From assembly GCA_017459805.1 (NCBI GenBank), contig JAFUCE010000138.1:1-38822 (forward strand): 38,822 nt of DNA, written 5' to 3'. Positions 23,517 through 31,247 of this stretch are shown here, in pieces (position 1 is the first letter of the stretch; each line of letters begins with the position of its first letter). This stretch comes from Eggerthellaceae bacterium (GTDB lineage Bacteria; Actinomycetota; Coriobacteriia; Coriobacteriales; Eggerthellaceae). The translations under genes and the position numbers were made by a program. The notes under the pieces are model-generated. The model was not told where the DNA came from. It saw nothing but the letters and a program-made list of their open reading frames with translations, and did not search any database.

Positions 23517-24009
23517 ATTAGAAATATATTGCGATGGTGGATGCCGCGGTAACCAGAATGATGAAAACCTTGGTGGCTGGGGCGCCTATCTTGTTTGGGG
23601 CGAACACACAAAACGTATCTATGGTGGGGAAGTAAACACCACCAACAACAAGATGGAGCTTACCGCCGCCATCGAAGGGCTTCGCGCCGTAACGGACAAA
23701 ACGGTTCCCTGCGATGTATATGTCGATTCTGCCTATGTGTTAAATGGTATTACCGAATGGATTCAATCCTGGATTGCTAAAGGCTGGAAAAATGCGAAAA
23801 AAGAGCCCGTAGCTAACAAGGATCTGTGGCTTGAACTATTAGCTGAAAAGGAGCAATTCGCAGACATTAGTTTTCACAAGGTAAAGGGTCATGCCGACAA
23901 TGAGGGCAATAATATAGCTGACGAACTCGCAAACCTAGGCATGGATGAAGCTGAACGACGAATCTCATCGTCGTGGTTTGTATTCCCGTGCACTCAATCT
24001 GTCTTTTAG
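23509..24009 (+). CDS. rnhA: Ribonuclease HI
   Basis: RNase HI degrades the RNA strand of RNA-DNA hybrids. The 166-residue product shows the catalytic set: Asp9 in YCDGG, Glu50 in NNKMELTA, Asp73 in VDSAYV, His128 in KGHADNEGNN and Asp138. Length is slightly above the usual 150 because of a short tail (SSSWFVFPCTQSVF). The start is TTG at 23509, overlapping the permease stop by eight bases, with GAAGAG a few bases before it; translation is probably coupled to the permease. Both this gene and the permease use TTG, which suggests deliberately weak initiation. A 7-bp hairpin (ACGACGA/TCGTCGT, 23955-23974) lies within the last codons. Confidence 0.93.
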   Translation: MNRLEIYCDGGCRGNQNDENLGGWGAYLVWGEHTKRIYGGEVNTTNNKMELTAAIEGLRAVTDKTVPCDVYVDSAYVLNGITEWIQSWIAKGWKNAKKEPVANKDLWLELLAEKEQFADISFHKVKGHADNEGNNIADELANLGMDEAERRISSSWFVFPCTQSVF

Positions 24010-24026
24010 TTACTCCGTGCGCACGC

Positions 24027-24056
24027 GAGACAAAAAAAGCTTTGATATGCGATAAT
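24027..24056 (+). promoter_or_regulatory. Candidate promoter of tRNA-Arg
   Basis: GAGACA (24027-24032) and GATAAT (24051-24056) are 18 bp apart, the latter preceded by TGC as an extended -10. Transcription would begin a few bases before the tRNA 5' end at 24067. Confidence 0.5.
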
Positions 24057-24066
24057 GCATAGCTGT

Positions 24067-24142
24067 GCGCCCGTGGCTCAACGGATAGAGCATCGGACTT
24101 CTAATCCGACGGTTGCAGGTTCGATTCCTGCCGGGCGCGCCA
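24067..24142 (+). tRNA. tRNA-Arg (anticodon TCT)
   Basis: A complete cloverleaf is visible. The acceptor is GCGCCCG/CGGGCGC, the anticodon arm is TCGGA-CTTCTAA-TCCGA giving TCT, the T arm is GCAGG-TTCGATT-CCTGC, the discriminator is G and CCA is encoded. It lies 116 bases upstream of ornithine carbamoyltransferase and upstream of argS. Confidence 0.97.
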
Positions 24143-24258
24143 GTTTGCTTTTACGGGATTTGCATCAGGTTTCACAATGTCCCTATGCAGGATTCTACCG
24201 AGCATACTTATATGCTTTAAAGCTTGACTTTCGTGTAAGTCTTAAAGAAAGGACTACC

Positions 24259-25260
24259 ATGAATGCACCGCTGTCAGGACGCGATTTTTTGAAACTTCTG
24301 GATTTCACGCCAGAAGAAATTACCTATCTCATTGACCTTTCAGCTGAATTGAAGGCCAAGAAAAAGGCAGGGGAGCCCCATCGTTATCACGAAGGGAAGA
24401 ACATTGTCTTACTGTTCGAAAAAACGTCGACGCGCACCCGTTGCTCCTTTGAAGTTGGAGGAATGGATCTGGGCATGGGAGTAACTTATCTTGAACCTTC
24501 AAGTTCGCAGATGGGTAAAAAGGAGTCTATCGAAGACACCGCGCGCGTTCTTTCGCGCATGTATGACGGAATTGAATATCGCGGTTTTGAGCAAGAAAAG
24601 GTTGAGATTCTCGCTCGGTATTCAAGCGTGCCGGTATGGAACGGGCTTACAACCGAAGCTCATCCAACTCAGATGATTGCTGACATGCTTACCATCCGCG
24701 AACACCTAGGCAGACTAAGTGGGCTGAATGTTACCTTTTTTGGCGACGCTCAAAACAATGTTGCCAATTCATTGATGGTTGCCTGTGCAAAACTGGGGAT
24801 TAACTTCAACGCATGCGGCCCGGAAGAGCAAATGCCGTCGCCGGAACTGGTAAGCACTTGCCAAAGCATTGCTGCAGAAAATGGTGCAAGCATCCGTCTA
24901 TGTAGCAACGCAGAGGAAGGTGCGCGTGGAGCAAACGTGCTCTATACCGACATCTGGGTTTCAATGGGTGAACCTGACGACATCTGGGCAGAACGGATTC
25001 GCTTACTTGAGCCCTACCGGATAACCGATGAACTTATGGCACTGGCCGACCCCGATGCCATCTTTATGCATTGCTTACCCAGCTTTCATGACACAAAAAC
25101 GACGGTTGGTGCCGAAATTGCTGATAAGTTCGGTATTACAGAAATGGAAGTTTCGGACAGCGTCTTTGAAGGGCCACAGTCAGTGGTCTTTGATGAAGCA
25201 GAAAACCGCATGCATACTATCAAAGCTGTTATGCATGCAACTCTTATGGATAAGGAATAA
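24259..25260 (+). CDS. Ornithine carbamoyltransferase, probably catabolic (ArcB-like)
   Basis: This enzyme interconverts ornithine plus carbamoyl phosphate and citrulline. The 333-residue product has the carbamoyl-phosphate site STRTR (57-61), MGKKESIEDTARVLSRMYDG, and the ornithine-site HCLP (271-274) followed by SFHDT. The MGKKES...MYDGIEYRGF wording is closest to catabolic ArcB enzymes of the arginine deiminase pathway as I recall them, but no arcA or arcC is in the window, so an anabolic ArgF role is not excluded. The ATG at 24259 has AAAGAAAGGA upstream; the frame extending back through tRNA-Arg is spurious. argS starts three bases after the stop, so the two genes are one operon. A short hairpin (AGCATA/TATGCT) lies in the leader. 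Confidence 0.95.
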   Translation: MNAPLSGRDFLKLLDFTPEEITYLIDLSAELKAKKKAGEPHRYHEGKNIVLLFEKTSTRTRCSFEVGGMDLGMGVTYLEPSSSQMGKKESIEDTARVLSRMYDGIEYRGFEQEKVEILARYSSVPVWNGLTTEAHPTQMIADMLTIREHLGRLSGLNVTFFGDAQNNVANSLMVACAKLGINFNACGPEEQMPSPELVSTCQSIAAENGASIRLCSNAEEGARGANVLYTDIWVSMGEPDDIWAERIRLLEPYRITDELMALADPDAIFMHCLPSFHDTKTTVGAEIADKFGITEMEVSDSVFEGPQSVVFDEAENRMHTIKAVMHATLMDKE

Positions 25261-25263
25261 ACG

Positions 25264-26985
25264 GTGCTTATACGTGAAGAACTAGAACGGATTGTTGGAA
25301 AAGCTCTACAGAGCGCTTTAGATGATAGCAGTCTCGCACTTGACGAAGTGCCCGATTGTGGGCTTGAACGCCCGCGCGACGAAGGTCATGGAGACTGGGC
25401 TTCGACGCTTGCTATGCGTGCGGCAAAATCTGCTGGTATGAACCCGCGCGAAATAGCGCAAATTATCATTGACCACCTACCCAAAGACAGCATTATTGCT
25501 TCCTGCGAGATTGCAGGCCCTGGTTTTATTAACTTTAGCCTCACTAATGAAGCTTTGCAGGGGGTTATTAGCGAGATTCGCAGGTCTGGAGGCGACTTTG
25601 GCAAAGGTACTATTCCTGAAGGAATGCGTAAGGTAAATATCGAATACATCAGCGCTAACCCAACGGGTCCTTTTCATGTGGGGCATGGTCGTTGGGCCGC
25701 ATTGGGCGATGCCACTGCGCGCGTTATGCGCCACGCAGGCTACGATGTCTTCGAAGAGTTCTATATTAACGACAACGGCAACCAGATGGATGTATTTGCA
25801 GAATCGGTTGTGGTTCGCTATCTTCAGCTTCTTGGACAAGACATTGAACTGCCTGAACAATGCTATGCTGGCGCCTACGTGATAGATATTGCCCAAACCA
25901 TTATTGATGAAGACGGCGACAAATGGCTTCATGCCGATGAGCAAGAACGCCTTATGAACTTCCGTGAACGGGCCTATTCGTTTGAGCTCGCTGAGCAACA
26001 CCGTATATGTGACGAATTTGGCACGACCTTCGATGAATGGTTTTCAGAAAGAACGCTCTACGAGGTTGATTACACCGGTAAAAGTGCCATTGATAAAGCA
26101 CTCGATGCCATGGATGCGTCGGGTTATCTGTACGAAAAGGACGGTGCACTTTGGTTTAGAAGCACTGACTTTAAGGATGACAAAGACCGTGTTCTGCGCA
26201 AGTCGGATGGTAGCTATACGTATTTTATGTCGGATGTGGCCTATCACTATAACAAGATGCAGCGCGGTTTCGACCATTTAATTGACATTTGGGGTGCCGA
26301 CCACCATGGCTATATTGCCCGCTGCCAGGCCATGCTTTCTGCCTGGGGTTATGATGGAGCCCTTGAAATCATGCTTGGCCAGCTTGTCAATTTGTTCCGC
26401 GATGGCAAACCGGTTCGTATGAGCAAGCGAACGGGGGAGATGGTTACCTTCGAAGAGCTTATGGATGAAGTTGGCGTTGATGCTACGCGCTGGATCATGC
26501 TTTCACGTAGCGCCGACCAAATGGTTGACTTTGATATTGAACTGGCTAAAAAACAGGACGCGACCAACCCGGTCTATTACGTGCAGTATGCACACGCTCG
26601 AATTTGTTCCATTTTGCGCAAAGCGGCGGAAGAACAGGGCTTGGGAAGTTTAGAATCCGGCGACTTTAATGACTTGGTCGATAAGATTATTGGCGAAGAC
26701 CCTGATTTAAGTCTCTTGACGCATGAAAGCGAGTTTGCTCTTATGCGTAAGATGGACGTGTTCCCTGAACTTGTCGAACAAGCTGCTCGCGACCGTGTCG
26801 CCTATCGCTTTACTCACTACACTCAAGAGCTCGCTAGCCTCTTCCACGGCTTTTATACGAACTGCCATGTTATTACCGACGATTCCGCACTTACCCAGGC
26901 GCGCCTTGCCCTTTGCGATGCCACACGTCGTGTACTTGCATTATCATTATCTTTGTTAGGTATATCTGCTCCCGAACGGATGTAA
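25264..26985 (+). CDS. argS: Arginyl-tRNA synthetase
   Basis: This class I synthetase charges tRNA-Arg. The 573-residue product has the additional N-terminal domain typical of ArgRS, the HIGH-type motif HVGH (138-141) in NPTGPFHVGHGR, the ArgRS-specific INDNGNQM segment, VRMSKRTGE in the KMSKS position, and the anticodon-binding DALR domain at the C terminus (ARICSILRKA to the end). Length is normal. The start is GTG at 25264, three bases after the ornithine carbamoyltransferase stop, with AAGGAA about seven bases ahead. It is followed 15 bases later by a DUF1232 gene with a good ribosome site, so the operon may include three genes. Confidence 0.97.
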   Translation: MLIREELERIVGKALQSALDDSSLALDEVPDCGLERPRDEGHGDWASTLAMRAAKSAGMNPREIAQIIIDHLPKDSIIASCEIAGPGFINFSLTNEALQGVISEIRRSGGDFGKGTIPEGMRKVNIEYISANPTGPFHVGHGRWAALGDATARVMRHAGYDVFEEFYINDNGNQMDVFAESVVVRYLQLLGQDIELPEQCYAGAYVIDIAQTIIDEDGDKWLHADEQERLMNFRERAYSFELAEQHRICDEFGTTFDEWFSERTLYEVDYTGKSAIDKALDAMDASGYLYEKDGALWFRSTDFKDDKDRVLRKSDGSYTYFMSDVAYHYNKMQRGFDHLIDIWGADHHGYIARCQAMLSAWGYDGALEIMLGQLVNLFRDGKPVRMSKRTGEMVTFEELMDEVGVDATRWIMLSRSADQMVDFDIELAKKQDATNPVYYVQYAHARICSILRKAAEEQGLGSLESGDFNDLVDKIIGEDPDLSLLTHESEFALMRKMDVFPELVEQAARDRVAYRFTHYTQELASLFHGFYTNCHVITDDSALTQARLALCDATRRVLALSLSLLGISAPERM

Positions 26986-27000
26986 GAGAAAGGACTGTTC

Positions 27001-27435
27001 ATGGCCGACTATACAGAAAACGATGTAAAAACCATTCTGAGCGAATCTGCCCGCAAGGCCGAAAATCTCTTGGGCGATACGGCGAAAGTTGATGCCATAC
27101 TTGACCAGGTGAAAGCCCAGGTTGTCGACCTTCCTGCGACGGCTGCTGGCGCCTTGCAAAATATTCCACTTATGGCATCTATGATTAAGGGCTATATTAC
27201 TCAGGAATACACCAATGTTTCCCCCAAGGTTGTAGCGAGTGTCCTCGGTGCGCTTTTGTATGTAGTAAAGGGCAAGGACCTTATCCCCGACAGCATTCCT
27301 TTGCTTGGCTTGGTTGACGATGTGGCTGTCGTTGCTCTTGCTATGAAACTTAATGAAAAGGAAATCGACGACTTCAAGGATTGGCAAAAGGACCAACCCC
27401 AAGTTATTTCCGAAACTGGTTCTGCTCAAGCTTAG
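27001..27435 (+). CDS. DUF1232 (YkvA-like) protein
   Basis: The 144-residue product contains the DUF1232 core: a helical lead-in, then LLYVVKGKDLIPDSIPLLGLVDDVAVVALA (in short: DLIPDSIP, GLVDDV), the signature of the YkvA family. Members are small, probably membrane-associated proteins with no settled function. The N-terminal 60 residues are amphipathic helices. GAGAAAGGA precedes the ATG. It follows argS by 15 bases and is probably co-transcribed with it. A weak terminator-like stem follows the gene. Confidence 0.85.
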   Translation: MADYTENDVKTILSESARKAENLLGDTAKVDAILDQVKAQVVDLPATAAGALQNIPLMASMIKGYITQEYTNVSPKVVASVLGALLYVVKGKDLIPDSIPLLGLVDDVAVVALAMKLNEKEIDDFKDWQKDQPQVISETGSAQA

Positions 27436-27447
27436 TTCTTGGAGCTT

Positions 27448-27472
27448 AAAGCATTAAACATGCTAATGTTTT
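27448..27472 (+). terminator. Weak terminator-like stem after DUF1232 gene
   Basis: AAAGCATTA and TAATGTTTT can form a nine-pair AT-rich stem (one G-U) ending in a T-run. Stability is low, so termination here is uncertain. Confidence 0.35.
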
Positions 27473-27517
27473 GGGTTAGAGTCGATACCTTATTATTCAA
27501 ATTATTTTGAGGAGTTC

Positions 27518-27546
27518 TTGCGCACTGTAGGGATAGCACCTATACT
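27518..27546 (+). promoter_or_regulatory. Promoter of tRNA-His
   Basis: TTGCGC (27518-27523) and TATACT (27541-27546) are separated by exactly 17 bp. The predicted start is about 12 bases before the tRNA. Confidence 0.8.
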
Positions 27547-27563
27547 TACTCCTTGCGCTTAAC

Positions 27564-27641
27564 GGTGGATGTGGCCTAGTTGGCTAAGGCGCCAGATTGT
27601 GGCTCTGGAGATCGAGGGTTCAAGTCCCTTCATCCACCCCA
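27564..27641 (+). tRNA. tRNA-His (anticodon GTG)
   Basis: A full cloverleaf has acceptor GTGGATG/CATCCAC, the encoded extra 5' G (position -1, base 27564) opposite discriminator C as in bacterial tRNA-His, anticodon arm CCAGA-TTGTGGC-TCTGG giving GTG, and encoded CCA. Confidence 0.97.
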
Positions 27642-27663
27642 GTGCGCATTTTGAAAATGTATC

Positions 27664-27692
27664 TTGCGATGAATGCAGCGCTCGGATAGAAT
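27664..27692 (+). promoter_or_regulatory. Promoter of tRNA-Lys
   Basis: TTGCGA (27664-27669) and TAGAAT (27687-27692) are exactly 17 bp apart. It lies between tRNA-His and tRNA-Lys and would give tRNA-Lys its own transcript. Confidence 0.75.
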
Positions 27693-27725
27693 AACCGAAC
27701 GCAGTTTTTGCGAGATGATTACCAT

Positions 27726-27801
27726 GGACCGGTAGCTTAGTTGGTAGAGCAGGGGACTCTTAATCCCAAGGTCCGGGGTTCGAGTCCCCGCCGGTCCACC
27801 A
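27726..27801 (+). tRNA. tRNA-Lys (anticodon CTT)
   Basis: Acceptor GGACCGG/CCGGTCC, D arm with TTGGTAGAGC, anticodon loop CTCTTAA giving CTT, T arm CGGGG-TTCGAGT-CCCCG, discriminator A and encoded CCA. The outermost anticodon-stem pair looks like a G-A mismatch. Confidence 0.95.
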
Positions 27802-27815
27802 GGTTGATTTAAAGC

Positions 27816-27834
27816 TCCAGCAATGGATTTTTTT
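27816..27834 (+). terminator. Short terminator after tRNA-Lys
   Basis: A small stem (TCCA, loop GCAA, TGGA) is followed by seven T residues. The stem is short, but the T-run and the position 14 bases after the tRNA support a terminator. Confidence 0.45.
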
Positions 27835-27863
27835 CTATTTTGTGAACCGTGCAATAACAAAGA

Positions 27864-27880
27864 GGCGGGGACTCGAACCC
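27864..27880 (-). repeat. Inverted tRNA T-arm fragment (tRNA remnant)
   Basis: Seventeen bases here are the exact reverse complement of the T-arm region of tRNA-Lys at 27776-27792. On the minus strand it reads as a T arm, without an acceptor end or the rest of a tRNA. It may be a relic of a lost tRNA gene or an old integration end. Confidence 0.7.
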
Positions 27881-27892
27881 GAGAGGGCCAAA

Positions 27893-27907
27893 CGTGCCAG
27901 TGGCACG
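27893..27907 (-). terminator. Hairpin after lipoprotein gene, weak terminator
   Basis: CGTGCC-AGT-GGCACG is a perfect stem six bases beyond the lipoprotein stop on the minus strand, followed by only TTT. It may end that transcript weakly. Confidence 0.35.
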
Positions 27908-27912
27908 ATTAC

Positions 27913-28359
27913 CTACCTGACAAGGCCATCCTTATCCACAACGAACTCAAAGACCTTTTCTCCGTCGTATACGAAGTTATATACAATCTGGATACCTGTC
28001 AGACCCGTTTCACTTTCAAGCTGCTGAAGAGCCGCCTGGAGTTCACCCACTTGCCCTTCAACAGCTTCGGTGCCAGCTGATTCAAAGGTCATCTTTGCTA
28101 ATTCCGAATTAGTTATACCAACAGATTTATATATATCGCTTATATCGAGAGCAATGTTTATATCGTTACCAGTGACAGTGACATCTGTTTGGATACCTTC
28201 ATAGGAAGCAGCACTTTCATCGACTCCTTTCATAAAGTCATTGTAGGCATCTTGATGAGATGTAAAGTACTCTTCGATATTGGAAGCGGTATTCCCGCCA
28301 CATGAAGCCAGCGCGAAAGCGAGAAGCAGCATCGAACAAATCGTGATTACATTTTTCAT
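27913..28359 (-). CDS. Small lipoprotein, possible DUF4854-like domain
   Basis: The 148-residue product has a short Lys N terminus, a hydrophobic segment and a lipobox LASC with the acyl-acceptor Cys20, so it should be anchored outside the membrane. The mature part begins with an acidic SNIEEYFTSH segment and continues with a mixed alpha/beta sequence ending in VYNFVYDGEKVFEFVVDKDG. The layout recalls small DUF4854-type lipoproteins of Gram-positive gut bacteria, but this was not confirmed. No function can be given. AGGAGG lies close before the ATG. The gene stands alone on the minus strand between tRNA-Lys and the MBL hydrolase, and its 3' end abuts the tRNA fragment at 27864. Confidence 0.8.
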   Translation of the reverse strand: MKNVITICSMLLLAFALASCGGNTASNIEEYFTSHQDAYNDFMKGVDESAASYEGIQTDVTVTGNDINIALDISDIYKSVGITNSELAKMTFESAGTEAVEGQVGELQAALQQLESETGLTGIQIVYNFVYDGEKVFEFVVDKDGLVR

Positions 28360-28504
28360 GACTTTTCCTCCTGAATACGTAAATCAAAACGTGTGGGAAC
28401 ATTTTACTAAAGCTTTGTATCCCACGCTCCATTCAATTCAAATAAGCTGATTGGTACTGGTATTATTGATGAGGTTTGTTTACTGATTAGAAGGGAAATG
28501 CACG

Positions 28505-29131
28505 ATGGCAACAATGCTGTATCAAGGTCATGGCTCGTATCGTTTTGTACTTGATGATGCTACGGTAATATACGTTGACCCATTCGCAGGAGAGGGCTAC
28601 AACCTTCCCGCAGACCTTATCTTGTCAACCCACGAACATTTCGACCATACGGCATTCGATAAAATGCCCCATGCGCCAAACTGCAGTATTATTCGCGCCG
28701 CCGATTTACACCCTAGTCCAAGCGTTTATGACACGCGTGAAGACCATGGAGTGGTCATAACTGCAGTTCAGGCCTATAACGATAACCATTCCGTCGATGA
28801 GTGCGTCGGATATCTTCTCTACTTTGACGGCATTACCTTTTATGCCTCGGGCGACACCAGTTGCACTGACGATATGGAAAGCGGTCGCCTAAAAATGCTT
28901 GACATAGACTACGCTGTGTTTCCTTGCGACGGCTTTTACAACATGGACCGCGTCGAAGCAAGCCGCTGCGCAGAACTAGTAGGGGCCAAGCATAGCATCC
29001 CCATACATATGGTTCCCATGGACAATCCGTCAAACCCATCGCAATTATTCGACGCCCGTCGGGCTGAAGAATTCCATGCTGAGGGGCGTATTATTCTTGC
29101 AGCAGGGGAGAGCATAGTTCTTGTGAAGTAA
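28505..29131 (+). CDS. MBL-fold metallo-hydrolase
   Basis: The 208-residue protein belongs to the metallo-beta-lactamase superfamily, nearest in style to the UlaG/UPF0173 branch. It shows the metal motif HEHFDH (43-48), later metal-site candidates in YNDNHSVDECVGY and SGDTSCTDDM, and IPIHMVPMDNPS near the C terminus. Such proteins hydrolyse diverse esters, lactones or phosphodiesters; the substrate is unknown. There is no signal peptide, so it is cytoplasmic. AGAAGGGAA lies just upstream of the ATG. It is 45 bases from the antiporter gene that follows, but that gene has its own promoter-like element. Confidence 0.88.
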   Translation: MATMLYQGHGSYRFVLDDATVIYVDPFAGEGYNLPADLILSTHEHFDHTAFDKMPHAPNCSIIRAADLHPSPSVYDTREDHGVVITAVQAYNDNHSVDECVGYLLYFDGITFYASGDTSCTDDMESGRLKMLDIDYAVFPCDGFYNMDRVEASRCAELVGAKHSIPIHMVPMDNPSNPSQLFDARRAEEFHAEGRIILAAGESIVLVK

Positions 29132-29161
29132 TCAAACTTCCACATCAACACTATTATTACC

Positions 29162-29170
29162 TGTTAATTT
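29162..29170 (+). promoter_or_regulatory. Extended -10 promoter at the antiporter start
   Basis: TGTTAATTT fits TGnTAnnnT. Six bases separate the hexamer from the ATG at 29177 and no ribosome site is present, the same geometry as at the hydrogenase protease gene. Confidence 0.5.
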
Positions 29171-29176
29171 AAATGT

Positions 29177-31216
29177 ATGGCCACATTCGAGCTCATATTA
29201 CTACTGTTTGCTGCCGTACTTCTTTCAGCGGTACTTGAACAGCTTATTCCGCGCGTGTCGCTGCCGCTTATTCAGGCGGGCTTAGGCATTGTTCTTGCGT
29301 TTTTCTCAACGCAAGCTATTCATGTTTCATTTAACCCAGAATTCTTTCTCCTGGTGTTTATCGCACCCATTCTTTTCCACGATGCTAAAAATGCCGACAA
29401 GTTGGGCCTATGGAATAATCGCAGCTATATTCTATGGCTCGCAATTGGCCTCGTGGTAGCCATCATGCTCATTGTTGGTTTTTCCCTTCATTTGATCGTT
29501 CCCTCAATTCCCCTTGCAGCCGCATTCGCTCTCGGCGCTGCACTCGGGCCTACCGATGCCGTAGCCGTACTTTCGCTCAAAAAAACTGCCGTCATACGCA
29601 GACGTGAAAGCGCCCTCTTGGCAGGTGAGTGCCTCATCAACGATGCTTCAGGTGTTGTATCGTTTCAGTTTGCAATTGCATCTGTGGTAACGGGCTCGTT
29701 CGCTGTGCTTAGTTCGACCACCTATTTCCTTATTGCGTTCTTCGGTGGCATTATCTTGGGACTCGCGCTTGCATGGCTTGCTCACTTTATCCAGGACCGC
29801 GTGGATGCGCTTGGTCTTGATACGAACACCTTTCATGTCTTATTTGACCTAACGTTGCCCTTTATTATCTATCTGGTAGCTGAGCTCGTTCACGTAAGTG
29901 GCATTTTGGCTGTTGTTGCTGCAGGGCTCTTGCTCAGCACATGGGAAGAACGTGCCCTGGGTCCTTCGAAGGCGCGCCTTAGCATTGTGTTATCAAACGT
30001 GTGGGGTGTTGTTGAGTTTGCGCTCAACGGTATCGTGTTTGTACTTTTGGGTCTTATGTTGCCAAGGGGCATGCAGTCTATTATCGAATCTGAAGCAATC
30101 AGCAACTGGATCTTGCTTGCCCTCGTATTGGGCATAACGGCCGTTATTGTGCTCGTACGTTTTATATGGGTACTTGTTTCAGACCGACTATCACGTGACC
30201 CTGAAACAGGGCAGCATGACACACCTTCGGACCGTATACGTTCGGCGCTCATTACAACCATTGGCGGCCCTAAAGGCGCCGTAACCTTATCAATTATTAT
30301 GTCTACGCCCTTTCTTACCAATGCGGGCGACCCATTTCCGCAGCGTTCCCTTCTTATTTTCCTTGCGTCAGGCGTTATTATCTGTACCCTTTTGCTGGCA
30401 AATTTCCTTCTTCCAATTCTTGCTCCTTCTAACCAAAACGATGCAGAAGATCCCGAAAAAGATGCTCTTGCGCGCCGGGAAATACTCCGACGTGTTATTG
30501 AGCGACTTGCAGAATCACATAACAAAGAACAAAGGCGTGCTATTCGTACGGTTATTACTTCTTACAATGAACGCATCGAACGCCTTGAAGATGAAGCGAA
30601 TATCGACACTTCAAACGATGAATTGCGTCTTAGCGTTATTGCGGCGCAGGAAAATAAGCTTTTTAAACTGCTTGAAGCAGGAGAGATTGACGACATTGAA
30701 GGCTATAACTATCTTCGCCGCCTCGCAAAAACAGCAAGCTATTTAAAGCACCGAAGCAATAAGGGCGGGTTTGGCATTTCAGCACTTCATTATTCTTCGA
30801 CAGCTTGGCGCGCACTCCGTCGCATGGTCCGAAAACTAATGGGGAAGATTCCGCTTTACGACGACGCCTTAGAACGTATTAAAGTGCAAGAAGCAGCAGA
30901 CTTAGCCGCCATCGAGTATCTTGAAAGCCTTATGCAAGACCCAGACTCGCCATTCCCGTCCGATAAGGTAACCAAGCTTCTCTTTTCTTTCCAGCGTGCC
31001 TATCGGCGTTCACAAGGCAGACGGCCTTCAATTACCAGCTACACCCGTACTGTTGACGAACTTGAAGACATAAGACGCATGGCTTATAACTTCGAATTGG
31101 ACGAAATACGCGAAGCTTACAGTGCAGGCGAAATAAGTCGTCAAATGGCAAATCGTATGCGCGATAACGTCTATCTTATGCTGGTTGACCTTGATGCGGA
31201 TCTTGAACTGGCCTAA
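29177..31216 (+). CDS. CPA1-family Na+/H+ (cation/proton) antiporter with long C-terminal domain
   Basis: The 679-residue product has about 12 membrane helices in the first 415 residues. CPA1 motifs are visible: GPTDAVAVLSL with Asp127, and GECLINDASGVV with Asp156, equivalent to the ion-binding Asp of NhaP-type exchangers. About 260 cytoplasmic residues follow (from APSNQNDAEDPEKD), strongly helical and charged, with several Arg-rich stretches; their function is unknown but such tails often regulate transport. The likely role is pH and Na+ homeostasis. No Shine-Dalgarno precedes the ATG, and an extended -10 six bases ahead suggests a leaderless mRNA. The gene converges with a small membrane-protein gene, 31 bases between stops. 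Confidence 0.92.
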   Translation: MATFELILLLFAAVLLSAVLEQLIPRVSLPLIQAGLGIVLAFFSTQAIHVSFNPEFFLLVFIAPILFHDAKNADKLGLWNNRSYILWLAIGLVVAIMLIVGFSLHLIVPSIPLAAAFALGAALGPTDAVAVLSLKKTAVIRRRESALLAGECLINDASGVVSFQFAIASVVTGSFAVLSSTTYFLIAFFGGIILGLALAWLAHFIQDRVDALGLDTNTFHVLFDLTLPFIIYLVAELVHVSGILAVVAAGLLLSTWEERALGPSKARLSIVLSNVWGVVEFALNGIVFVLLGLMLPRGMQSIIESEAISNWILLALVLGITAVIVLVRFIWVLVSDRLSRDPETGQHDTPSDRIRSALITTIGGPKGAVTLSIIMSTPFLTNAGDPFPQRSLLIFLASGVIICTLLLANFLLPILAPSNQNDAEDPEKDALARREILRRVIERLAESHNKEQRRAIRTVITSYNERIERLEDEANIDTSNDELRLSVIAAQENKLFKLLEAGEIDDIEGYNYLRRLAKTASYLKHRSNKGGFGISALHYSSTAWRALRRMVRKLMGKIPLYDDALERIKVQEAADLAAIEYLESLMQDPDSPFPSDKVTKLLFSFQRAYRRSQGRRPSITSYTRTVDELEDIRRMAYNFELDEIREAYSAGEISRQMANRMRDNVYLMLVDLDADLELA

Positions 31217-31247
31217 GCATCCTTGAGCAAATCAAGTGCTCTAGGCC

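Noticed and set aside
24055-24258. N-terminal extension of ornithine carbamoyltransferase through tRNA-Arg
   Set aside because: The extra 68 codons translate the tRNA itself; a good ribosome site and family N terminus sit at 24259.
27630-28080. Small open frames on both strands around tRNA-Lys
   Set aside because: They translate tRNA T-arm sequences, a well-known source of false proteins, and lack ribosome sites.
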